64,000 nucleotides of DNA from Bradyrhizobium sp. in8p8. Lineage in GTDB: Bacteria; Pseudomonadota; Alphaproteobacteria; Rhizobiales; Xanthobacteraceae. The DNA is taken from NCBI RefSeq assembly GCF_000426845.1, contig NZ_AUGD01000001.1, positions 954,001 to 1,018,000 of the forward strand. The letters run 5' to 3'. The position numbers and the translations under genes were made by a program. Under the pieces are notes generated by a model. It was not told the origin of the DNA, did not search any database, and saw only the letters and a program-made list of their open reading frames with translations. Shown here piece after piece: positions 57,145 through 64,000 of the stretch. Within the stretch, counting starts at the first letter, position 1. The number at the start of each line of letters is the position of its first letter.

Positions 57145-58428
57145 TCACTCCGCCGCAGAGACCGGCACCTTGGCGCCCTGACCGTAGCGCTGGTCGATGT
57201 AGTCGATCACCAGCGCCTTGAAGTCGGCCGAGATGGTCGGACCGCGCAGCGTTCGGAACTTCTTGCCGTCGACGAACACGGGCGCGGCCGGGGCTTCGCC
57301 GGTGCCGGGCAGCGAGATGCCGATATTGGCATGCTTGGATTCACCGGGGCCGTTGACGATGCAGCCCATCACCGCGACGTTGAGCTCTTCCACGCCGGGA
57401 TATTTCGTTTTCCAGGTCGGCATCTCGTCGCGGATGAAATCCTGGATCGAGCGGGCCAGCTCCTGGAAGGTGGTCGAGGTGGTGCGGCCGCAGCCGGGGC
57501 ACGCCGCAACCAGCGGCACGAAGGTGCGGAAACCCATGGTCTGCAGCAGCTCCTGGCCGACCTGCACCTCACGGGTGCGGTCGCCGCCGGGCTCCGGCGT
57601 CAGCGAGATGCGGATGGTGTCGCCGATGCCCTGCTGCAGCAGGATGCCGAGCGCCGCCGAGGACGCCACGATGCCCTTCGAGCCCATGCCGGCTTCGGTC
57701 AGGCCGAGGTGGATGGCGTAATCCGAACGGCGGGCCAGATCCTGGTAGACCGCGATCAGATCCTGCACCGCCGAGACTTTTGCCGAGAGGATGATGCGAT
57801 CCTTGGGCATGCCGAGCTCCTCGGCGCGCGCGGCCGAGAGCAACGCCGACTGCACCATGGCCTCGCGCGTCACCGCGCGCACGTCGCGCGGATTCGGCGA
57901 GGCGGCGTTCTCGTCCATCAGCTTGGTCAGGAGCTCCTGGTCGAGCGAGCCCCAGTTGGCTCCGATGCGCACCGGCTTGCTGTTCTTGTTCGCGATCTCG
58001 ATGATGTCGGCGAACTGGGTGTCGCGCTTGTCCTTGAAGCCGACATTGCCGGGATTGATGCGGTACTTGGCGAGCGCCTCGGCGCAGGCCGGATAGGCCG
58101 CGAGCAGCTTGTGGCCGATGTAATGGAAGTCGCCGATCAGGGGCGTGGTGATGCCGCGCTTGGCGAGGCCGTCGCGGATATAAGGAACGGCGGCTGCTGC
58201 CTCCTCGCGGTCCACGGTAATGCGGACCATTTCGGAGCCGGCGCGCGCGAGCGCTGCGACCTGGGCGATGGTGCTATCGACATCGGCGGTGTCGGTGTTG
58301 GTCATCGACTGCACGACGATCGGTGCTCCGCCACCGACGGCGACGTCGCCGACCTTGACCTGGGTGGTCCGATGCCGGGGCGCCGGGCCCGCAATGTCGG
58401 AATCGAGAGGGTTTTCGAGCTTGTTCAT
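57145..58428 (-). CDS. ispG: 4-hydroxy-3-methylbut-2-en-1-yl diphosphate synthase
   Basis: This 427-residue IspG/GcpE has the TIM-barrel N-domain ([34 protein letters not shown]) and the C-terminal [4Fe-4S] ligands in ACPGCGRTT and [11 protein letters not shown]. It converts MEcPP to HMBPP in the non-mevalonate isoprenoid pathway, feeding IspA. ATG at 58428. The EamA gene ends 13 bases upstream, so the two are probably co-transcribed. Confidence 0.97.
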   Translation of the reverse strand: MNKLENPLDSDIAGPAPRHRTTQVKVGDVAVGGGAPIVVQSMTNTDTADVDSTIAQVAALARAGSEMVRITVDREEAAAAVPYIRDGLAKRGITTPLIGDFHYIGHKLLAAYPACAEALAKYRINPGNVGFKDKRDTQFADIIEIANKNSKPVRIGANWGSLDQELLTKLMDENAASPNPRDVRAVTREAMVQSALLSAARAEELGMPKDRIILSAKVSAVQDLIAVYQDLARRSDYAIHLGLTEAGMGSKGIVASSAALGILLQQGIGDTIRISLTPEPGGDRTREVQVGQELLQTMGFRTFVPLVAACPGCGRTTSTTFQELARSIQDFIRDEMPTWKTKYPGVEELNVAVMGCIVNGPGESKHANIGISLPGTGEAPAAPVFVDGKKFRTLRGPTISADFKALVIDYIDQRYGQGAKVPVSAAE

Positions 58429-58441
58429 GGGGGTCCAAATA

Positions 58442-59395
58442 TCAGGTTTTGGTGACGTTCAGCAATGCATCACGCGGCGCCGCGGCGCCTTGGCTCGGAC
58501 GGTTAACTAGAAAAAGCCCAGCAATTACAAGGAGGGCAGCAGCCCCGAACGCCAGGCTTAGGGTGTCGTGCATGATGAAATAGCTACCGACGACGCCAAA
58601 CAAAGGGGTGATGAAGGTGAAAGCGGACAATTTGCTGGCGGAGTAAGCCTTCACCAGCGCGAACCAAAGCGTGAACGTGGTTCCAACCACCCAGATCGCC
58701 TGGAACGCCATCAGGCCGAGCGACAGCGGGCTGGGCGTGTGCGTGATGGATTCGCCAAACAGCCAGGCCGCCGCTCCCAGAATCGGGATCGAGGTGGCAA
58801 CCTGGTAGCCCAGCGCCTTCTCCGGCGCGGCGAAGCGCAGCCGCGTGCCCTTGGCGACCAGCGTGGTCGCAGCCCACAGCGCGGCACCGCCGACGATCAT
58901 GAGGTCGCCGAGCAGAACATGCGCATCGACATTGGGCTGCGGCACGCCGATAGCGAGCGCGACGCCCGCAAAGCTGATGGCCAATCCCAGCCATTGCGAG
59001 GCGCCAAGACGTTCGCCAAGCACTTGATAGGAGCCGAGCGCCACGAAGAACGGCGCCGTGTAGAGGAATACCACCGCGCGCGAAGCGGACGTGAAGCGCA
59101 GGCCCTGGAAGATCAGCACAAACTCGATGCCGAACATCAGCCCGGCGATCAGGCCGGGCTTCCAGGTGCCGTCACGTTCGAAGAAATTGACGCCACGCAG
59201 GGTGCCAATGATGAACAGCACCGGCAGCGCGCCCATCGAGCGGATGGTGGCCTGGAGCATCGGCGGAATGTCGGGCAGCACCAGCTTCACCGCGATCTGG
59301 TTGAACCCCCAGGTCAGGCACAGCATGAGCATCAGGGCGATGGCGCCGGCACTGAGGGGACGTGCGGCGGACGTTAGGGCTTGTGGCGAGGGCAT
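58442..59395 (-). CDS. EamA/DMT superfamily transporter
   Basis: This 317-residue inner-membrane protein has ten helices in two EamA repeats. Marks include [20 protein letters not shown] in helix 1, [20 protein letters not shown], and [20 protein letters not shown] in the second repeat. It is a drug/metabolite exporter of unknown substrate. It lies between zur (35 bp upstream) and ispG. Zinc control is possible by position but not shown. Confidence 0.9.
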   Translation of the reverse strand: MPSPQALTSAARPLSAGAIALMLMLCLTWGFNQIAVKLVLPDIPPMLQATIRSMGALPVLFIIGTLRGVNFFERDGTWKPGLIAGLMFGIEFVLIFQGLRFTSASRAVVFLYTAPFFVALGSYQVLGERLGASQWLGLAISFAGVALAIGVPQPNVDAHVLLGDLMIVGGAALWAATTLVAKGTRLRFAAPEKALGYQVATSIPILGAAAWLFGESITHTPSPLSLGLMAFQAIWVVGTTFTLWFALVKAYSASKLSAFTFITPLFGVVGSYFIMHDTLSLAFGAAALLVIAGLFLVNRPSQGAAAPRDALLNVTKT

Positions 59396-59430
59396 GTCTT
59401 CCCGAAATCCGGCTTCGCGCCGTTGTTGCT

Positions 59431-59925
59431 CTAGTCAGTTTTCTGGCAATGCGTGCAGACGCCCGTGATCTCCACCACGGACAATTTGGGAGCGAAGCCT
59501 GAACTGCGCGCGGCGGCGTTGAGGTCCTTGGCGAAGGGCGCCGACGAGATCTCGCCGACCAGGCCACAGCGCTCGCAGATCAGGAACGCCACCGCCGAGG
59601 TCGTGTCGTGGTCGTGGGCAGCGCAGGCGAGGTAGGCGTTGCGGCTTTCGATGCGGTGCACAAGGCCGTTGGCCATCAGGAAGTCGAGGGCACGGTAGAC
59701 CGTGATCGGCGCCGGCCGCGCCATCGACTTGGCGAGTTCGTCGATCACCTCATAGGCGCCGAGCGGCCGGTGGCTGGAGAGCAGCGCCCCCAGCACCTGA
59801 CGGCGAATTGGCGTGAATTTCTGCGCACGCTGCTCGCACACCGCCTCGGCATGCGCCAGTGCATCCGCGGTGCAGCGGCGGTGATCGTGATCGGGCGCGG
59901 GAAATGCCGGCTTTGCGAGGGTCAT
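59431..59925 (-). CDS. zur: Fur family zinc-uptake regulator Zur
   Basis: This 164-residue protein is very like Zur: TPIRRQVLGALLSSHRPLGA (HTH), ITVYRALDFLMANGLVHRIE, SRNAYLACAAHDHDTTSAVA and FLICERCGLVGE. The structural zinc cysteines are CERC and CTHC. The ATG at 59925 gives MTLAKPAFPA; the longer frame crosses the divergent promoter region. In the cytoplasm, zinc-bound Zur represses zinc uptake genes. No znu genes are visible here. It may lead a zur-eamA-ispG transcript. Confidence 0.92.
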   Translation of the reverse strand: MTLAKPAFPAPDHDHRRCTADALAHAEAVCEQRAQKFTPIRRQVLGALLSSHRPLGAYEVIDELAKSMARPAPITVYRALDFLMANGLVHRIESRNAYLACAAHDHDTTSAVAFLICERCGLVGEISSAPFAKDLNAAARSSGFAPKLSVVEITGVCTHCQKTD

Positions 59926-60034
59926 GTGGCCGACTTCTAGCATTTCATCCGGGGAACCCAAAGCACCACCCTGGCAGCGGCTGCCAGCCATGCTGGCATT
60001 GCGGGACAGCCACCTGCTAATCAGCCATGAAAAA

Positions 60035-60054
60035 ATCATAAGCTTGCTTATGAT
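60035..60054. promoter_or_regulatory. Perfect 20-bp palindrome, MarR operator candidate
   Basis: ATCATAAGC-TT-GCTTATGAT reads identically on both strands. It lies 27 bp upstream of the MarR start, and the right arm contains TATGAT, a good -10 hexamer for the marR-hlyD-MFS transcript. MarR-family repressors bind such palindromes over their own promoters, so autorepression relieved by a ligand is likely. Confidence 0.75.
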
Positions 60055-60081
60055 ATTCGTTGCTTATTGGAGATGAAGCTC

Positions 60082-60564
60082 ATGACCCGAGGGTCGGTCG
60101 ACCAGAACTTCCTGTTCACGCTCGGTGAGCTCTACCGTCTGCTGCGCGTCTATGCGGACAAGGAGGCCTCGCGCTTCGGCATCACCCGCGCGCAATGGGC
60201 GGTGCTCGCCAAGGTCGAGCGCAGCGAGGGCATGAAGCAATCCGAGCTCGCCGATTTGCTCGAAATGCAGCCGATCACGCTGACGCGGCTGATCGACAAG
60301 CTCTGCGACAATGACTGGATCGAGCGCCGCAGCGATGCTTCGGACCGCCGCGTCAAGCGCCTCTATCTCAAGAAGGCCGGCCGCCAATTGCTTGGCCGGA
60401 TGAGCGGGCTGAAGTCCGAGCTTACGGCCAACGCGCTCGACGGCATTACGCCGGCCGACGCCCATCGCCTTCTCACTCAGCTCGAAGCCATCAAGGAAAA
60501 CGTGCGGACCGCAATCCAGACCAGCGGTGCGGAACAGGCGCGCAAGGAGCAGCGCTATGGCTGA
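60082..60564 (+). CDS. MarR family transcriptional regulator
   Basis: This 160-residue protein has a winged-helix domain: ITRAQWAVLAKVERSEGMKQ, SELADLLEMQPITLTRLIDK and the wing DNDWIERRSDASDRRVKRLY. The ATG at 60082 has GGAG nine bases upstream; an ATG at 60073 lacks spacing. First gene of an efflux operon: hlyD starts inside its last codons. Expected to repress the operon through the palindrome at 60035. Inducer unknown; these regulators often respond to phenolic compounds or the pump's own substrates. Confidence 0.93.
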   Translation: MTRGSVDQNFLFTLGELYRLLRVYADKEASRFGITRAQWAVLAKVERSEGMKQSELADLLEMQPITLTRLIDKLCDNDWIERRSDASDRRVKRLYLKKAGRQLLGRMSGLKSELTANALDGITPADAHRLLTQLEAIKENVRTAIQTSGAEQARKEQRYG

Positions 60565-61726
60565 TCAAGTCCTCAAGTTCCAGACCGAACAGAAGACCGA
60601 CAACGCCAAACCAGCCAAGAAGGCGGGCACCGATCCGCGCCGCCGCCTCGTCGCGGGCCTGCGGCGTTACCGCCGCTTCCTGCTCCTGGTGGTGCTACCA
60701 ATCGTCGTCGCCACCGGCGGCCTCGCGTTTTATCTCAATGGCGGACGCTATGTCGGCACCGACGATGCCTATGTCGGCGCGCAGAAGGTGCTGGTGACGC
60801 CGGATATCTCCGGCAAGGTCCTGAAGGTCGTCGTGAAGGAAGGCCAGTCGGTCAAGCGGGGAGACGAACTGTTCGAGATCGACCCAGTTCCGTTCCGCCT
60901 GGCGGTGGAGGAGGCCAAGGCACAGCTGGCACAGGCGCGCACGACCTATGACAACCTGGTCGCCAACATCAAGATCTACGGCGACATGCTCAATCTGGCC
61001 CAGCAGGGCATCGATCTGAAGCAGCGCGACGTCGAGCGCAAGCAGGCGCTGGTGAAGAACAATTTCGGCTCGCAGCTCGATCTCGACAACGCATCGAATG
61101 CACTGGTCACCGCCGGGGCGCAGGCGCAATACATCAGGCAGCAGCTCTCCAACGCCAAAACACAACTGCTCGGCAACCCTGACCTGCCGCTCGAGCAATT
61201 CCCGGCCTACGCTCAGGCGAAAGCCAAGCTGGATGACGCGCAGCGCAACCTGGACCACACCGTCTTGCGCGCGCCGATGGATGGCGTGGCGACGCAGGTC
61301 GAGCAGATTCAGCTCGGGCGCTATGTGCCCGCCGGCACGCCGGTGTTCTCCATCATCGACGTCGCCCATCCCTGGGTCGATGCCAATCCGAAGGAGAGCG
61401 ATCTCACTTACGTAACCGAGGGACAGCCGGTGACGCTCGTCGTGGACGCGTTCCCGAACCACGTCTTCAAGGGCAAGATCGGCTCGCTCTCGCCCGGCAC
61501 CGGCGCGCAATTCGCGATCCTGCCGCCGCAGAACGCCACGGGCAATTTCGTCAAGGTGGTGCAGCGCGTGCCGATCCGCATCTATTTCGACGAGACCGAC
61601 AGGCATGTGCGGAAGCTGAAGGCCGGCATGAGCGTCTACGCCACCATCGACACCGGCCACAAGCGCTCGCTGGCGGGCCTGTTCGGCCTGTCGGCGACCG
61701 CGGGCCAGGACGGCGACAAAGACTGA
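60557..61726 (+). CDS. HlyD/EmrA family membrane fusion protein
   Basis: This 389-residue periplasmic adaptor has one membrane helix (RRFLLLVVLPIVVATGGLAF). GTDDAYVGAQKVLVTPDISG is the EmrA-type start, and ISGKVLKVVVKEGQSVKRGD the first lipoyl half. A coiled-coil hairpin (about 105-215) and a beta-barrel region (VDANPKESDLTYV) follow. AAGGAG precedes the ATG, which overlaps the marR stop by 8 bases. It links the MFS pump to an outer-membrane channel encoded elsewhere. Confidence 0.94.
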   Translation: MADQVLKFQTEQKTDNAKPAKKAGTDPRRRLVAGLRRYRRFLLLVVLPIVVATGGLAFYLNGGRYVGTDDAYVGAQKVLVTPDISGKVLKVVVKEGQSVKRGDELFEIDPVPFRLAVEEAKAQLAQARTTYDNLVANIKIYGDMLNLAQQGIDLKQRDVERKQALVKNNFGSQLDLDNASNALVTAGAQAQYIRQQLSNAKTQLLGNPDLPLEQFPAYAQAKAKLDDAQRNLDHTVLRAPMDGVATQVEQIQLGRYVPAGTPVFSIIDVAHPWVDANPKESDLTYVTEGQPVTLVVDAFPNHVFKGKIGSLSPGTGAQFAILPPQNATGNFVKVVQRVPIRIYFDETDRHVRKLKAGMSVYATIDTGHKRSLAGLFGLSATAGQDGDKD

Positions 61727-61753
61727 GCCAGAGACTGCGACAGGACCGATCCG

Positions 61754-63310
61754 ATGTCCGACGCCAATGCCAGCCTGATGGTCCCCGGCCTGCGCCGCAA
61801 CATGGTGACGATCTGCGCCATGACCGCGACCATCATGCAGGCGCTCGACACGACCATCGCCAATGTCGCCCTCCCCTACATGCAGGGCACGCTGTCCGCC
61901 TCGCAGGACCAGATCAACTGGGTGCTGACCTCCTACATCGTCGCCGCCGCGATCATGACGGCGCCGGTCGGCTGGATCGCCAATCGCTTCGGCCGCAAGC
62001 GCATCTTCATCATCTGCTCGGCCGGCTTCACCATGGCGTCGGTGCTGTGCGGCCTCGCGCAGGACATCAACCAGATGGTGCTGTTCCGCCTGCTGCAGGG
62101 CGTGTTCGGCGCGGCGCTGGTGCCGCTGTCGCAATCGGTCATGCTCGACTATTACACGCTCCAGGAACGCGCCAAGGCGATGGCGATCTGGGGCATGGGC
62201 GTGATGATGGGTCCGATCATGGGACCGTCGCTGGGAGCCTGGCTCACCGAGACCTATTCCTGGCACTGGGTGTTCTTCGTCAACCTGCCGTTCGGGATCA
62301 TCACCGTGCTCGGGCTGATCGTCTTCATGGACGAGACCAGGAAGGATTTCAGCCTCAAATTCGACTGGTTCGGCTTCGCCGCGCTGGCGGTCGCGATCGG
62401 CGCGCTCCAACTCGCGCTCGACCGAGGCGAGCAATTGGGCTGGCTTGAATCGAACGAGATCGTGGCGGAGTTCATCGTCTCGGCCGCCGCCTTCTATTTC
62501 TTCCTCGCGCACTCCTTCACGACCTCGACCCCGTTCATCCGCTTCGCACTGTTCCGGGATCGCAATTTCGTCACCGGCTGCGTGTTCATGATCGTGATGG
62601 GGCTCGTGCTGTTCTCGACCATGGCGCTGGCCTCGCCCTACATGCAAAACGTGATCGGCTACCCCATCATCACCGCCGGCCTGCTGCTGGCGAGCCGGGG
62701 GCTCGGCACCTTCTTCGCCATGATGCTGGTCGGCCGCATGATGCGCTATTTCGAGGCACGCACGCTGATCGTCGCCGGGCTGACGCTGACCGCGGGCTCG
62801 CTGTTTCAGATGACCGGCTGGACCGACCTGACCCAGGTGCCGGAGATCGTCACCGTCAGCGTCATCCAGGGCTTCGGCTTCGGCCTCGTCTTCGTGCCGC
62901 TCTCGACGGTGGCGTTCCTGACCCTGTCGAACGAACTCCGGACCGACGGCACCGCGATGTTGACGCTGATGCGCAACGTCGCAAGCTCGGTCGGCATTTC
63001 CATCGTGATCGCGCAACTGACGCAGGGCACGCGGTGGACCTACGCGATCCTGTCCGAGCACATCAACCCCTTCAACCACGCACTCCAGATGCCCGGCGTC
63101 AGCGGCCTGATCAATCTGTCCACCGACACCGGCCGCGCCATGGCCGACAGGATGGTCAACGTGCAGGCGCAGATCATCGCCTTCTCCCACGATTACCAGT
63201 TGGTGATGATCTTCGTCCTCTGCACCCTGCCGCTCGCCTTGCTGATCGGCTCGACCAAGGCCACCCTGCGCAAGCAGGCGGCGGGACCGGAGCACGCGGT
63301 GATCGAGTAG
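61754..63310 (+). CDS. DHA2 family MFS multidrug efflux permease (EmrB-like)
   Basis: This 518-residue protein has 14 membrane helices. DHA2 motifs include MQALDTTIANVALPYMQG (motif D1), GWIANRFGRKRIFIICS (motif A) and GVMMGPIMGPSLGAWLTET (motif C). It forms an EmrAB-type tripartite pump with the upstream adaptor, driven by the proton gradient. CAGGA precedes the ATG, 28 bases after hlyD. Probably exports hydrophobic or phenolic toxins. No terminator is obvious after the stop, and the 63311-63477 gap holds no gene. Confidence 0.95.
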   Translation: MSDANASLMVPGLRRNMVTICAMTATIMQALDTTIANVALPYMQGTLSASQDQINWVLTSYIVAAAIMTAPVGWIANRFGRKRIFIICSAGFTMASVLCGLAQDINQMVLFRLLQGVFGAALVPLSQSVMLDYYTLQERAKAMAIWGMGVMMGPIMGPSLGAWLTETYSWHWVFFVNLPFGIITVLGLIVFMDETRKDFSLKFDWFGFAALAVAIGALQLALDRGEQLGWLESNEIVAEFIVSAAAFYFFLAHSFTTSTPFIRFALFRDRNFVTGCVFMIVMGLVLFSTMALASPYMQNVIGYPIITAGLLLASRGLGTFFAMMLVGRMMRYFEARTLIVAGLTLTAGSLFQMTGWTDLTQVPEIVTVSVIQGFGFGLVFVPLSTVAFLTLSNELRTDGTAMLTLMRNVASSVGISIVIAQLTQGTRWTYAILSEHINPFNHALQMPGVSGLINLSTDTGRAMADRMVNVQAQIIAFSHDYQLVMIFVLCTLPLALLIGSTKATLRKQAAGPEHAVIE

Positions 63311-63477
63311 GCAGGCTTCGCGCGGCCTGGTGTCGCGGACACGGCGCAGCGCGTAGCGATGCGCCGCAGGACCGACACGCATTCTGCTGTTGAGTCCAGG
63401 CCCCGGCTCAGCAGGGCATCACACCGGACGATGCTTGGCATCGCCGGGAGTGCTGCGCAACGTCCGGGCACGATGGA

Positions 63478-64000
63478 TCAGCCCAGCATCTCCTCGCAGC
63501 CTAGATCGTCCACTGCCGCAAACACCCTCTCCAGATTATTCCACCAGATCCCCGGCGGGATGTTGATGCTCCACTGCCAGACCGGCCGCGTGATCTGCCA
63601 AAGCACCGCCCAGCGATAATCGCGATCGAGCGCGCCGCGCGTATAGCCGGTGATGCCGCTCTCGATCAGCGTGTCATGGTAGAGACTGAGCAGCGGGCGT
63701 TCGAGCGCCTGCCGGCGCTCCGGATACCAATGCATCGCGATCATGTAGGCGAGGTCGTGGGTCGGAACGTTGATGCTCCAGAGATCGAAGTCGAAGATCC
63801 GCACGGTGTCGGCAACACCTGCGCGTGGCAGCAGGAAGTTCCAGACATGGGCATCGCCATGGGTGATGCTGAGATGACGGCGTGAGTGGTAGCGCTGGGA
63901 CAGCCCGTCCGATCGATCGATGAGACGTCGGTAGAGGATGCGGCGTTCTTCGCTGAGGCGATCGCCGAGCAGGTCGGCGAAACGATCGTAGTGGCCGGCG
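63478..64000 (-). CDS. Aminoglycoside phosphotransferase/choline kinase-fold protein (N-terminus cut by window edge)
   Basis: The minus-strand frame is open from 64000 to a stop at 63478, giving the last 173 or so residues. The kinase catalytic loop reads LSITHGDAHVWNFLL (HGDxHxxN), and RIFDFDLWSINVPTHDLAYM holds the metal-binding DFD. These mark the APH/ChoK family, which phosphorylates small molecules; family members are more often metabolic kinases than resistance enzymes. Substrate unknown. It converges on the efflux operon. Confidence 0.88.
   Translation of the reverse strand, partial: AGHYDRFADLLGDRLSEERRILYRRLIDRSDGLSQRYHSRRHLSITHGDAHVWNFLLPRAGVADTVRIFDFDLWSINVPTHDLAYMIAMHWYPERRQALERPLLSLYHDTLIESGITGYTRGALDRDYRWAVLWQITRPVWQWSINIPPGIWWNNLERVFAAVDDLGCEEMLG

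Noticed and set aside
60695..63382. An 895-codon open frame on the minus strand
   Set aside because: It lies antisense to the hlyD and MFS genes, which have clear motifs and ribosome-binding sites. Its translation is His/Arg/Asp-rich low complexity, typical of a shadow frame in GC-rich codon-biased DNA.

Overview
The window reads as a chromosomal segment of an alphaproteobacterium, almost certainly Bradyrhizobium or a close relative. The grounds are a high GC content, dense tail-to-tail gene packing, short palindromic interspersed repeats that I recognise as typical of Bradyrhizobium intergenic DNA, and several genes that match Bradyrhizobium families. The best of these is an amino acid:[carrier protein] ligase whose zinc ligands fall at Cys131, Glu176 and Cys279, the numbering I recall for the B. 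japonicum enzyme. No rRNA, tRNA, CRISPR array, transposase, integrase or phage gene was seen. This is core and accessory metabolism, not an island.

Layout. Bases 1-9000 hold an acyl-CoA catabolic cluster: a carboxyltransferase (cut by the left edge), a BKACE enzyme, an AraC regulator with a candidate direct-repeat operator, a GST-like protein and two acyl-CoA dehydrogenases on the minus strand. A divergent acyl-CoA ligase and an orphan branched-chain-type binding protein follow. Bases 9079-13003 hold an XRE regulator and a Gram-negative sortase system: a VIT/VWA sortase target and a class GN sortase. The target carries a frameshift that separates its ectodomain from its LPKTS sorting signal. 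Bases 13145-16329 encode an ADP-forming acyl-CoA synthetase and an MlaD/MCE protein.

Bases 16396-28819 form a nitrogen-scavenging locus. A minus-strand operon urtABCDE-fmdA-fmdB-amiE covers urea/short-amide uptake, formamidase and aliphatic amidase. It is divergent from an unusual hybrid histidine kinase whose sensor is a whole NCS1-type permease joined to the kinase by a Cys-rich segment, and from its LuxR-type response regulator. I infer that this pair senses a small nitrogen compound and controls the operon.

Bases 29044-38331 carry a Baeyer-Villiger-type monooxygenase, a secreted trypsin-like protease, a HAD phosphatase, the methionine-salvage pair mtnP-mtnA, and a carrier-protein aminoacylation locus (ACP, acyl-CoA-dehydrogenase-like flavoprotein, class II aaRS-like CP ligase, GNAT-like protein). 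Bases 38536-46553 hold a four-PAS GGDEF-EAL protein, a TctCBA transporter and a second GGDEF-EAL protein with a degenerate GGDEF site.

Bases 46775-58428 are mostly housekeeping and envelope genes: rpmF, mtgA, ispA, a DUF1345 protein, a caspase-fold protein, a decayed GFA gene, an NTF2-like protein, a class A beta-lactamase, a CPA1 antiporter, an amidase_3 protein and ispG. Bases 58442-64000 carry an EamA transporter, zur, and an emrRAB-like efflux operon (marR-hlyD-MFS) with a perfect 20-bp palindrome over its promoter region. The window ends in a truncated aminoglycoside-phosphotransferase-fold kinase. Gene calls and starts come from reading frames, ribosome-binding sites and motif recognition only; no database search was run.
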